Source: Parapedobacter sp051400755
GTDB lineage: Bacteria > Bacteroidota > Bacteroidia > Sphingobacteriales > Sphingobacteriaceae
Assembly: GCF_051400755.1 (NCBI RefSeq)
Contig: NZ_JBLFFL010000005.1
Span: 124,001-188,000, forward strand
Direction of reading: 5' to 3'
Length of the DNA stretch: 64,000 nucleotides
In this document: in pieces, positions 26,680 through 35,828 of the stretch
Position numbering within the stretch: the first letter of the stretch is position 1
Layout: the number at the start of each line of letters is the position of its first letter
The notes under the pieces: generated by a model
The model's database searches: none
What the model saw: the letters and a program-made list of their open reading frames with translations, nothing else
Told to the model about the DNA's origin: nothing
Translations under genes and position numbers: made by a program

Positions 26680-29600
26680 ATGTTCAATACAAGTTTAAAT
26701 CGATGCGGATTTCGTATAAATTTGATGATATCGATCCCGATAATCGGGATGGCATCGCTCATGTTTATGCCCAGTCCGCTTTTTGCGAAGCACGGAACCC
26801 CGTTGCCCTACGGGATGGTCCAAGAAGAGTTGGTCATTAGGGGCAAAGTAGTCAGTGACCTGGGGGCGCCTATTGCGGGAGTGTCCGTACGCATCAAAGG
26901 AAAGACCATCAGTACGTCTACCGATGAGCAGGGCAATTTCTCCTTGAAAGTTCCCTCGAACAGCGTACTGGAATTTACGTATGTCGGGTATGAAAAGCAG
27001 GAACAGCTGATCCAAAACGACCAACCGCTGGAGGTGATGCTGCTCGCGGAAGACAAAACCCTGGATGAGGTGGTGGTGATCGGCTATGGTACCCAATCCC
27101 GAAAGGAAACAACGGGAAGTTTGACGTCGGTCAAGGGGGATGATGTTGCTCAATTGCCAGTGCAGAGTTTTGATGCCTCGCTTACCGGACGTTCGTCCGG
27201 CGTGCAGGTGAATACCAGCGCCGGTGTACTGAACCAGGCACCGGTGTTTAAAATCCGTGGAACGAATTCGCTATCGTTGAGTACGTATCCGCTGATCGTG
27301 ATCGACGGTGTGCCCGCTTTTGATAATAATGACGACTCCGGACCGAGCTATGCGTCTAATAACCCGCTGTCGTCAATTAACCCTGCGGATATCGAAAGCA
27401 TAGACATTGCCAAAGACGCCGCAGCAACCAGCATCTACGGTTCGCGGGCGGCCAATGGGGTGGTGTTTATCACCACGAAAAAGGGTAAGCGCGGAACCAC
27501 CAAAATCAACTACGACGGATGGGTCGGTTTTACGTCGGCGATCCGGTTGCCAGACCTCTTGAATGCAGCGGAGTACATCGAGATCAAAAACGAGGCGCTG
27601 CGCAACGACGGGACCTATGATGAGGAATCCAATTATTATGGGTTCAGTTATGATGCCAACGGCAATGTCATCGATACCCGCTGGGCGGATTACGTGTATC
27701 AAACAGGTACTTCGCATAGCCATAATGTAAACGTATCGGGCGCCTCTGATAAAACCAGTTATTATGGTTCGGTGGGTTATTCGAATCAGGAAGGCATCTT
27801 CCAAAAGAATGGATTCGACCGCAAATCGGTGATGTTCAACGTGGATAACCAAACGACGGATTGGTTGAAGCTGGGCATGAAAATCAACTACGTGAATGAA
27901 AACAACCTGGCGGCGATGGCAACGGGTGTGGGCTCAAGCGGTGGTTTCCAGGGCTCCTCTTCGTCCGGTACGATGGCGCGCGTGGCGATCATCTCCTCGC
28001 CCATCGTGGGTCCGTATAACAATGACGGCACGTATAACTACACGTCTAACGGATATATCGGCCTGATGGATAATGACGGGCACCTGAACCAATCCCGTTT
28101 GGGATTCTATAATCCGGTGGTTTCCTTGGCAAACAATTATTCCAACAACCATTTGAACAATGTGCAGTCCAATGCGTACGTGCAAATCCAGCCGTTATCA
28201 TGGTTGACCGCCAAATCGGTCTACGGGATCGATTATCGGTATATCAACTATGAAAACTATTCTTCACCCATATCGGGCGAGGCTATTGCGACAAACGGGT
28301 CGGCGAGCAGCGTGAATTCGAACAGGCAGCGGTGGGTATGGACGAATACCGTGACAGCCGATAAGAAATTTGGCGAGCACAGTGTTAACCTCCTGCTGGG
28401 GCAGGAGCAGCAACGCACCACGGGCAATCGGTTTGGTTTGCGCCGCACGGGACAGACCGACCCGTATTACACCAATATACAGGGAGGCTGGCAGAATGTG
28501 TTTGACTACAGCACCGACAATGCAGAGGTGAACAACTACTTATTCTCCTTGTTTTCGCGCCTGCAATACGATTATAAAAAGCGCTATTTTATCACCGCAA
28601 ACTTGCGTCAGGATGAGTATTCGGCCTTGGGCTTGAATAATAAGAAAGGGGTGTTCTGGGGAGTATCTGCCGGGTGGGACATGGCCGCGGAGAATTTCTG
28701 GCAAACGGCGGGCTTAGGCACAGCGGTGAACACCTTTAAATTGCGCAGCAGCTACGGCAAGGTGGGCAATGTGGGGGGCTTGGGCGACTTTGGCGCGCTG
28801 AATACCTATAGTGCCGTGCTTTATGGCGGTCAGGCGGGTTTGGAGTATACCGTCACCGGCAACCCGGACCTGAAATGGGAAACCAGTAAGAAGTTTGATG
28901 TAGGGGTGGATTTCGGGTTGTTTGATAACTTGCTGACGGGATCGATCGGTTATTACAAAAACGCGATCGATGGTCTGATTTTCGCGGTGCCGCTGCCGCC
29001 TTCGGTGGGCATTCCGAACGGAACGAATAACAGTATCCTGCAAAATGTCGGCGAGATGGCAAACAACGGGTTTGAGTTTACCGTCAATAGCACGCCGGTG
29101 CAAAAAGCAAAATTTCGCTGGAACACGTCCTTGAACCTGACGACCAATAATAACGAGGTGGTATCGTTGGCCAATGGGGTGTCTTCGATCATCACCGGGT
29201 CGTTGGACGGGATGAACATCACCACTCCCGGCGAACCGGCAGGGATGCTGTACGCCATCCGTACAGGAGGGGTGGATCCGGCAACGGGCCGCCGTATCTT
29301 CATCGATGGCCAAGGCCGTAAGGTGCTTTACCAGCAAAGCGTAACCGGCAGCGATGGCGTAACTTATCAATGGGAATATGAAGACGGTTCGCGTGCGCCA
29401 GCGATTACGCCTGCTGCGGATGCCAGTCCGTATAAACCGACTGCGCCTAATGTATACGGGGGATGGACGAATACGTTCTCTTATGGGCAATTGGACTTAT
29501 CGGTGCTGTTGACGTACCAATTGGGCGGGTACATGATGAACGGTACACAAGCAACCATGCGCGACCTGCGTTTCTGGAACAACTCGACGGATGTGCTGAG

Positions 29601-29949
29601 GAGGTGGCAGAATCCGGGGGAGATCACCGATATCCCGCGTGTAGTGAACAACGATAACGTATCCAATGGTAATACGCTGCCGTTGGACGCGAACATCAGC
29701 TCCACCGATTACCTGCGCCTGAAGAATGTCATGCTGTCTTATGTGTTGCCCAGTGCGCTGTCTACCCGGATGGGGTTGAGCAATATACGGGCTTACGTAA
29801 GTGGACAAAACCTGGCGATGTGGACGAAATATGCGGGTTTTGATCCGGATATCACCACAAACGGGAATAATGCTATTCAACAAGGCATCGACAAAAACCA
29901 GGCGCCGAATGCGCGTACGGTGACGGTTGGTTTATCAGTAGGGTTCTAA
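26680..29949 (+). CDS. SusC/RagA-family TonB-linked outer-membrane transporter
   Basis: 1089 residues from the ATG at 26680; earlier in-frame codons give an unlikely N-terminus, whereas this one yields a signal peptide ending near PSPLFAKHG. Next come a carboxypeptidase-regulatory-like domain (about 50-130, IRGKVVSDLGAPIAGVSV), the TonB-box-like LDEVVVIGYGTQSRKETTGS, a plug (about 140-260, SIDIAKDAAATSIYGSRAA) and a 22-strand barrel ending VTVGLSVGF. It has no STN domain, so it is not a signalling transducer, unlike the SusC at 43371. With SusD at 29976 (gap 26 nt) and the S9 peptidase at 31466 it forms one operon, so it probably imports peptides. Confidence 0.93.
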   Translation: MFNTSLNRCGFRINLMISIPIIGMASLMFMPSPLFAKHGTPLPYGMVQEELVIRGKVVSDLGAPIAGVSVRIKGKTISTSTDEQGNFSLKVPSNSVLEFTYVGYEKQEQLIQNDQPLEVMLLAEDKTLDEVVVIGYGTQSRKETTGSLTSVKGDDVAQLPVQSFDASLTGRSSGVQVNTSAGVLNQAPVFKIRGTNSLSLSTYPLIVIDGVPAFDNNDDSGPSYASNNPLSSINPADIESIDIAKDAAATSIYGSRAANGVVFITTKKGKRGTTKINYDGWVGFTSAIRLPDLLNAAEYIEIKNEALRNDGTYDEESNYYGFSYDANGNVIDTRWADYVYQTGTSHSHNVNVSGASDKTSYYGSVGYSNQEGIFQKNGFDRKSVMFNVDNQTTDWLKLGMKINYVNENNLAAMATGVGSSGGFQGSSSSGTMARVAIISSPIVGPYNNDGTYNYTSNGYIGLMDNDGHLNQSRLGFYNPVVSLANNYSNNHLNNVQSNAYVQIQPLSWLTAKSVYGIDYRYINYENYSSPISGEAIATNGSASSVNSNRQRWVWTNTVTADKKFGEHSVNLLLGQEQQRTTGNRFGLRRTGQTDPYYTNIQGGWQNVFDYSTDNAEVNNYLFSLFSRLQYDYKKRYFITANLRQDEYSALGLNNKKGVFWGVSAGWDMAAENFWQTAGLGTAVNTFKLRSSYGKVGNVGGLGDFGALNTYSAVLYGGQAGLEYTVTGNPDLKWETSKKFDVGVDFGLFDNLLTGSIGYYKNAIDGLIFAVPLPPSVGIPNGTNNSILQNVGEMANNGFEFTVNSTPVQKAKFRWNTSLNLTTNNNEVVSLANGVSSIITGSLDGMNITTPGEPAGMLYAIRTGGVDPATGRRIFIDGQGRKVLYQQSVTGSDGVTYQWEYEDGSRAPAITPAADASPYKPTAPNVYGGWTNTFSYGQLDLSVLLTYQLGGYMMNGTQATMRDLRFWNNSTDVLRRWQNPGEITDIPRVVNNDNVSNGNTLPLDANISSTDYLRLKNVMLSYVLPSALSTRMGLSNIRAYVSGQNLAMWTKYAGFDPDITTNGNNAIQQGIDKNQAPNARTVTVGLSVGF

Positions 29950-29975
29950 TGTGTACTTCTTAATTTGCAATTGAC

Positions 29976-31463
29976 ATGAACAACAGGATAAAACTATTAA
30001 TAGGGGTGACCGCAGTGTCCATCGGGTTGGGCAGCTGCCAGAAAGACGAATGGCTGAATCCGAACCCAACGACCTTGATTACCGACATGACGGCGTTCAG
30101 TACGCCGGAACGGGTGGCAAACCAGGTGAATGGGTTGTACGCGGGACTTAAAACTGGAAGTTTATTGGGGAGCTGGTACATGATCATCAGCGATGTGCGC
30201 ACGGGCGAATTTCACTGTAGCAACATGAATGCGGCAACGGGATCCACCATGTACGCCATGTTAGCGCAGACCACCACGGGGGATGTGAGCAGCATATGGG
30301 AGGCGGCCTATCAGCTGATCAACAAGTGCAACGTGTTTTTGGACGGATTGGATAACGGCGGGGCGGAGGTGCTGGCGCCTGAAGTGGCAGACAACTATCG
30401 CGCAGAGGCGAGGGTGCTGCGGGCGATGAGTTATTATTACTTATTGCAGACCTACGCCCGCCCGTATTGGGATGGGAATGGCGGGATGCCGGGACTGCCG
30501 CTGCGGTTGACGGGCAATACGGCCCCCGGCAATTATGACCTGGCGAGAAGTTCGGTGGCGGAAACCTATCAGCAGGTGTTGGCGGATTTGGATTTTGCGG
30601 AGCAAAACCTGCCCGACCGCTATTCCAGTGCGTTTTTGAATACCACCAAAGCGCATAAGAATACGGCCATCGCGTTGAAAACCCGGGTGTATCTGAGCAT
30701 GGGGGACTATACCAACGTGATTACAGAAGCAAATAAAATCGTATCCGCTTCGGCACCGTTTACGGCAGCATCGGGCGTGGCCAATGCGCTTGTGCCGGAT
30801 ATTACCCAAGTCTTCAATTCGCCATACACTACAGCGGAGTCCATCTTCTCTATGCCCTTTACGAGCAATGATGCGCCGGGCTCGGCCTTGTCCCGCTTCT
30901 ATTTGCCGGGTACGGGTGATGGCGGAACAGCGACAAGTAACGGTGCGGGTGAATATTCGCTGAACAAGGTGGAAGGCGCGTATGCTTCGGCAGACTGGGC
31001 CGCTACGGATGACCGTAGAAAGTTGACCATCCAGGGACCGGCAACGGGAAAAGTGTGGCTGTCTAAATTTAGCGAGGCCTCGCCTTATACGGATTACGCA
31101 CCGGTGATCCGCTACTCGGAGGTGCTGTTGAATCTGGCGGAGGCGTTGGCCAGGAGTACCAATAGCATTGATGCCCGCTCGTTGGCGCTGTTCAATGCCG
31201 TTTACGGCCGCTCCAATCAGGGCGCATCGTTTGAAGCAAGCGATTTTGCTTCTACAGCAGTTTACTTGGCGCGGATGGTGGAAGAACGGCGCATCGAATT
31301 TGTCGGTGAGGGGATCCGCAACGGTGATTTGATGCGCTTGGGACTGACCATTCTGGGTAAATCGCAGCATGCGGTCAACCCGGTACCGTCAGACGACCCC
31401 CAATACATCTTCCCTATTCCAAGCGACGAGTTGATTTTGAATAATTTAATGGAAAACAATTAA
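29976..31463 (+). CDS. SusD/RagB-family nutrient-binding lipoprotein
   Basis: 495 residues, lipobox GLGSC (Cys21), mature surface lipoprotein. The helical TPR-like scaffold is visible around ALLRAMSYYYLLQTYARPYW, a SusD family hallmark, and the C-terminal block RMVEERRIEFVGEGIRNGDLMR is present in the variant seen in nearly all SusD proteins. It caps the SusC barrel at 26680 and captures ligand. The start is 26 nt after the susC stop and the stop is 2 nt before the peptidase start, a tight operon. Confidence 0.93.
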   Translation: MNNRIKLLIGVTAVSIGLGSCQKDEWLNPNPTTLITDMTAFSTPERVANQVNGLYAGLKTGSLLGSWYMIISDVRTGEFHCSNMNAATGSTMYAMLAQTTTGDVSSIWEAAYQLINKCNVFLDGLDNGGAEVLAPEVADNYRAEARVLRAMSYYYLLQTYARPYWDGNGGMPGLPLRLTGNTAPGNYDLARSSVAETYQQVLADLDFAEQNLPDRYSSAFLNTTKAHKNTAIALKTRVYLSMGDYTNVITEANKIVSASAPFTAASGVANALVPDITQVFNSPYTTAESIFSMPFTSNDAPGSALSRFYLPGTGDGGTATSNGAGEYSLNKVEGAYASADWAATDDRRKLTIQGPATGKVWLSKFSEASPYTDYAPVIRYSEVLLNLAEALARSTNSIDARSLALFNAVYGRSNQGASFEASDFASTAVYLARMVEERRIEFVGEGIRNGDLMRLGLTILGKSQHAVNPVPSDDPQYIFPIPSDELILNNLMENN

Positions 31464-31465
31464 GC

Positions 31466-33889
31466 ATGCAACATAATAAACAACTGATGCGCAGGATGGC
31501 AACGTCTTGCCTGTGGGTATCGCTGCTTTCCTTAGGGGGAGGCGTATCTGCTCAACAAAACCTGAAATACCAATTGCCGCCGCAAAGTATCGTGGATTTG
31601 GTGGATGCCCCACGGGCCGCGACCTACCTATTCAGTGACGATGGGCGCTGGCTGCTGATTTTGGAGCCGACGGGCTACCAGTCAATCGAGCAGGTGGCAC
31701 AGCCGGTATTGGGCATTGCGGGTTTACGGATCAACCCGGTGGCCAACACGTGGGTGGCGGAGAATGCTGAAACCTACCAATCAGCAGTCGTCCGCGAGTT
31801 GAAAACGGGCGAAGAATTTACCCTGCAGGGGCTGCCTGAGGGGGTACAGATCGCCGATGCAAAATGGTCGCCCAAAAGCAATGGGTTTGCCTTTCTGAAT
31901 AAAGGCCTCCACGATACAGAGTTGTGGGTGGCGGATGTTGACCAGCGTTCGGCAAAGAAAATAGTAAGTCAGGTGAACGACACCTATGGCGAATCGTTCC
32001 AGTGGGCGAAAGGTGGCGATGCACTGCTGGTGCATCAGGTGATGCAAGACCGTGGACCGGTCCCCCCGGCGCCGGTAGTGCCGGAAGGACCGGTGGTGCA
32101 GGAAAACTTCGGGGGCAAAGCGCCGGCACGCACGTATCAAAACCTGCTGGCCAACGCCTACGATGAGGCGTTGATGGAATATTACACCTCAGCCCAGCTG
32201 GTGGAGGTCGGCCTGGACGGTGCTACGAAGAATGTGGGCACGCCGGGGATATTCCAAAGCGTGTCGTACTCGCCAAACGGCAAATACCTGCTGGTAGAAA
32301 AGGTGGTCCGCCCGTATTCGTACGTGGTGCCGATCTCGGATTTTCCGAACGAGGTGAGCATCTGGTCGGCAGACGGCACGCCGGTGAAAAAACTATATAC
32401 CACGCCGCTGGCGGATAACCTGCCGCCGAGTTTTGATGCCGTGATCGCGGGTCCGCGGAATTTTGCGTGGCAAAAAAATGCAGATGCGACGCTGATATGG
32501 GTGGAGGCGCCGGATAAAGGGAACCCCGACCAAGAATCGGCGTTCCGGGATGAGCTGTTTGCCCTGGGCGAACCATTCGATATGGGGGCGAAGAAAAAAA
32601 TCTATGCGGCAAACTACCGAATCGGACGCGTATACTGGGGCGAGGATTTTGGGATTGTCAGTGAAAGCTGGCGTAAGGACAGAAGCACGAAAATGACCAT
32701 GATCGACCCTGCGTCTGCGACGGTGGTAAAGGTCTTATCCACCCGCAAATCGGAAGATACCTATACCGATCCCGGTGATTTCATCATGGGTGAGAAGGGA
32801 TTGTTATTGGCCGATAAGAAAGGAAGCGTATTTACCAAGGGTACCGGAGCTTCGCCTGAAGGCGATCGGCCGATCGTGTTGAAATGGAACCTGAACGAGG
32901 GAAAAGTGGATACCCTGTTTAAATCACAGCGCGGTTATTACGAAGAGCCTGTTTTCTTCAAAAACGGGGGCACGGTGTACTTCACACGTGAATCGTCTAC
33001 CGAATCGCCTAACCTGTTCGCCGTAACGCTGGGGACTAAGAAAGAACGGCAGCTGACGGATTTTCCGGACCCTTATCCGAGCTTGAAATCTGTACAAAAG
33101 CAATTGCTGTCATACCCGCGCAAAGATAGCCTGATGCTCAGCGCGACCTTGTATTTGCCGGCGGACTTCAAAAAAGGCGATGCTCCCCTCCCGGTGCTGA
33201 TCTGGGCGTACCCGCGCGAGTTTAAAACCAAGGCAGCTGCCGGACAGGTGAAGGGCTCTGCACACCGTTATCCGGTGTTGGCCTTCCGTTCGCCGGTGTA
33301 TTGGGTGACACGCGGTTACGCGGTGTTGGATCAAGCGGATATGCCTATCGTTGGCGAAGGGGATACCGAACCGAACGATACCTTCATTGAGCAAATCAAG
33401 GATAACGCCGTTGCGTTGATCGATTATGTGGTGGATATGGGGGTGGCCGACAGGAACCGGATCGGCGTAGGTGGGCACTCCTATGGGGCATTCATGACGG
33501 CCAACCTGTTGGCTCATACCGATTTGTTTGCAGCCGGTATCGCCCGTAGCGGCGCGTATAACCGTACGCTGACGCCTTTCGGTTTTCAGGGCGAAGCCCG
33601 TACGTATTGGCAAGCAAAGGAGGTATATGACGCGATGTCGCCTTTTACCTATGCGCCGCAAATTAAACGCCCGTTATTGATGACTCATGGGATGGACGAT
33701 GAGAACTCCGGTACCTTCCCCATTCAAAGCGAGCGATTGTACACAGCAGTTAAAGGCCATGGTGGTATCGTGCGCTTGGTATTGCTGCCCAAGGAATTTC
33801 ACGGGTATAGAAGCCGCGAAGGGGTATTGCACACCTTCTGGGAACAAGACCAATGGCTGGAGAAATACGTGAAAAACAGGGAAAAATAA
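31466..33889 (+). CDS. Prolyl-oligopeptidase-family (S9) serine peptidase, exported
   Basis: 807 residues, signal peptide ending about VSAQQN. The N-terminal two thirds form the S9 beta-propeller (about 40-530); the catalytic alpha/beta-hydrolase domain is C-terminal (about 550-800). The triad is readable: nucleophile Ser672 in GGHSYGAF, acid near Asp744-Asp745 in HGMDDENSG, and His779 in KEFHGYR. It should cleave short peptides after proline or related residues outside the cytoplasm. Its start is 2 nt after the susD stop, so peptide cleavage and uptake are probably linked. It has no lipobox and is likely periplasmic. Confidence 0.9.
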   Translation: MQHNKQLMRRMATSCLWVSLLSLGGGVSAQQNLKYQLPPQSIVDLVDAPRAATYLFSDDGRWLLILEPTGYQSIEQVAQPVLGIAGLRINPVANTWVAENAETYQSAVVRELKTGEEFTLQGLPEGVQIADAKWSPKSNGFAFLNKGLHDTELWVADVDQRSAKKIVSQVNDTYGESFQWAKGGDALLVHQVMQDRGPVPPAPVVPEGPVVQENFGGKAPARTYQNLLANAYDEALMEYYTSAQLVEVGLDGATKNVGTPGIFQSVSYSPNGKYLLVEKVVRPYSYVVPISDFPNEVSIWSADGTPVKKLYTTPLADNLPPSFDAVIAGPRNFAWQKNADATLIWVEAPDKGNPDQESAFRDELFALGEPFDMGAKKKIYAANYRIGRVYWGEDFGIVSESWRKDRSTKMTMIDPASATVVKVLSTRKSEDTYTDPGDFIMGEKGLLLADKKGSVFTKGTGASPEGDRPIVLKWNLNEGKVDTLFKSQRGYYEEPVFFKNGGTVYFTRESSTESPNLFAVTLGTKKERQLTDFPDPYPSLKSVQKQLLSYPRKDSLMLSATLYLPADFKKGDAPLPVLIWAYPREFKTKAAAGQVKGSAHRYPVLAFRSPVYWVTRGYAVLDQADMPIVGEGDTEPNDTFIEQIKDNAVALIDYVVDMGVADRNRIGVGGHSYGAFMTANLLAHTDLFAAGIARSGAYNRTLTPFGFQGEARTYWQAKEVYDAMSPFTYAPQIKRPLLMTHGMDDENSGTFPIQSERLYTAVKGHGGIVRLVLLPKEFHGYRSREGVLHTFWEQDQWLEKYVKNREK

Positions 33890-33916
33890 ATTCGTTAAAA
33901 AAGGTTACGCAACCGA

Positions 33917-33944
33917 TTGTTTAATGATAAAAATACTATTTTTG
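33917..33944 (+). promoter_or_regulatory. glmS promoter
   Basis: TTG (33917-33919), 17 nt, TATTTTTG (33937-33944), a full match to TAnnTTTG. The box is 32 nt upstream of the glmS ATG. Transcription probably continues through the DUF4954 gene 10 nt after glmS. Confidence 0.6.
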
Positions 33945-33976
33945 CCGTCACATAATAATAAACCAAACGCAAGTTT

Positions 33977-35818
33977 ATGTGCGGAATCGTCGGCTACACG
34001 GGCCAAAGACAAGCCTATCCGATCTTGATCGATGGCTTAAAGAAGTTAGAATACCGCGGCTATGACAGTGCCGGCGTGGCATTGCATACCGGCAATCATA
34101 TCGTGGTCTATAAAAAGCAAGGCAAGGTGTCGGCACTGGAGGAATTCGCCTCCGGGCAGCCCACCTTGGCTTCCACGGGTATCGGCCACACCCGGTGGGC
34201 TACCCATGGCGAACCCTCCGACCGCAACGCGCACCCGCATTATTCGGCATCGGGAACGGTCGCCATGATTCACAACGGCATCATTGAGAATTATGTGCAG
34301 CTCAAACACGAACTGCTTAGCAAGGGCTATACCTTCAGCAGCGATACCGATTCGGAGGTATTGCTCAACTTCATCGAAGACATCAAGCTCAACAATGCCT
34401 GCTCGCTCGAAGAGGCCGTGCGCATCGCGCTCAAGCGCGTCACGGGGGCGTATGTGATCCTTCTCATCGATCAGGACCATCCGGATACCATCATAGCGGC
34501 CCGGAAGGGCAGTCCGCTGGTGATCGGCGTAGGCAAAAATGAACATTTTCTCGGGTCCGACGCATCGCCTATGTTGGCCTATACCAAGGAGGTGGTCTAC
34601 ATCAACGATTATGAGCTCGCCATCGTCAGACCCGATGAACTCATCCTCAAAAACCTGGGCAATGAACGCATCACGCCGTTTGTGCAGAAACTCGACCTGG
34701 AGCTGGCCGCCATTGAGAAGGGCAGTTTCGAGCATTTTATGCTCAAGGAAATACACGAACAGCCGCAAACCATACAGGATTCGCTGCGGGGCAGGCTCCA
34801 TGCGGAGCAGGGGATGATCACGCTGAGCGGGCTGGATCAGATCGCGGATCAGCTGCGCGAAGCCAATCGCATCGTCATCGTGGCCTGCGGCACGAGCTGG
34901 CATGCGGGACTTGTAGGAGAATACCTCATCGAGGAGCTCTGCCGCCTCAATGTGGAGGTGGAGTATGCCTCGGAATACCGCTACCGCAATCCCATCGTGT
35001 CGCCCAACGATGTGATCATCGCGATCTCCCAAAGCGGGGAAACGGCCGACACGCTGGTGGCGCTTGAAAATGCGAAAAATCAGGGCGCCACGATCTTTGG
35101 CATCGTCAACGTGGTGGGCTCCTCCATCGCCCGCATCTCGCATGCGGGGGCGTATACGCATGCCGGACCGGAAATCGGTGTGGCCAGCACCAAGGCGTTT
35201 ACCGCGCAGTTGGCGGTGTTGCAGTTGATTGCATTGAAGCTGGCCGAAATACGGGGAACCATCTCCAAGGAGCTGTTCCATACGCTGCTTCGCGAGCTGG
35301 AGGAGGTACCTGCCAAAGTGGAGTGGATCCTGCAAAACCAAGTGGAAAACATCAAGGCGATCGCGCGCCGGTACGAGGATGCCCGCGATTTTCTGTACCT
35401 GGGCCGTGGTTATAACTTCCCCATCGCACTGGAAGGGGCGCTGAAGCTAAAGGAGATCTCGTATATCCACGCTGAGGGATATCCGGCGGCGGAAATGAAG
35501 CATGGCCCCATTGCCCTGGTGGATGAATACCTGCCAGTGGTGTTCGTGGCGACCAGAGATGCCTACCACGAGAAGATCGTGAGCAACATCCAGGAGGTGC
35601 ATGCCCGTAAGGGCAAAGTGGTGGCGGTGGTATCGGAAGGAGACGATCGGGTGAATGACCTCGCCGATGCGGTGATGGTGGTGCCCCAAGCCCACGAGAT
35701 CGTGGCGCCCCTGCTGTCGGTGATCCCGCTGCAGCTGCTGGCGTACTACATCGGCGTGGAGCGCGGGCTGGATGTAGATAAGCCACGCAACCTCGCCAAG
35801 TCGGTCACGGTAGAATAA
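33977..35818 (+). CDS. glmS: Glutamine-fructose-6-phosphate aminotransferase (isomerizing)
   Basis: 613 residues, normal length. The N-terminal glutaminase starts MCGIVGYTGQR with nucleophile Cys2; HTRWATHG and GIIENY are the usual glutamine-site segments. Two SIS sugar-isomerase domains follow (about 290-430 and 460-600), with CGTSWHA and SQSGETADTL binding fructose-6-phosphate, and the end KSVTVE is canonical. It makes glucosamine-6-phosphate, the first committed step to UDP-GlcNAc for peptidoglycan and lipopolysaccharide. Followed by the DUF4954 gene after 10 nt. Confidence 0.97.
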   Translation: MCGIVGYTGQRQAYPILIDGLKKLEYRGYDSAGVALHTGNHIVVYKKQGKVSALEEFASGQPTLASTGIGHTRWATHGEPSDRNAHPHYSASGTVAMIHNGIIENYVQLKHELLSKGYTFSSDTDSEVLLNFIEDIKLNNACSLEEAVRIALKRVTGAYVILLIDQDHPDTIIAARKGSPLVIGVGKNEHFLGSDASPMLAYTKEVVYINDYELAIVRPDELILKNLGNERITPFVQKLDLELAAIEKGSFEHFMLKEIHEQPQTIQDSLRGRLHAEQGMITLSGLDQIADQLREANRIVIVACGTSWHAGLVGEYLIEELCRLNVEVEYASEYRYRNPIVSPNDVIIAISQSGETADTLVALENAKNQGATIFGIVNVVGSSIARISHAGAYTHAGPEIGVASTKAFTAQLAVLQLIALKLAEIRGTISKELFHTLLRELEEVPAKVEWILQNQVENIKAIARRYEDARDFLYLGRGYNFPIALEGALKLKEISYIHAEGYPAAEMKHGPIALVDEYLPVVFVATRDAYHEKIVSNIQEVHARKGKVVAVVSEGDDRVNDLADAVMVVPQAHEIVAPLLSVIPLQLLAYYIGVERGLDVDKPRNLAKSVTVE

Positions 35819-35828
35819 TGCGAAGCCC

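Noticed and set aside
28714..29490. 258-codon antisense frame in the susC gene
   Set aside because: Covered by a well-supported SusC barrel region; no domain or promoter on the other strand.
34046..35341. 431-codon open frame antisense to glmS
   Set aside because: It lies wholly inside glmS, has no recognisable domain, and mirrors the codon bias of the real gene. Long antisense frames are common in GC-rich conserved genes.
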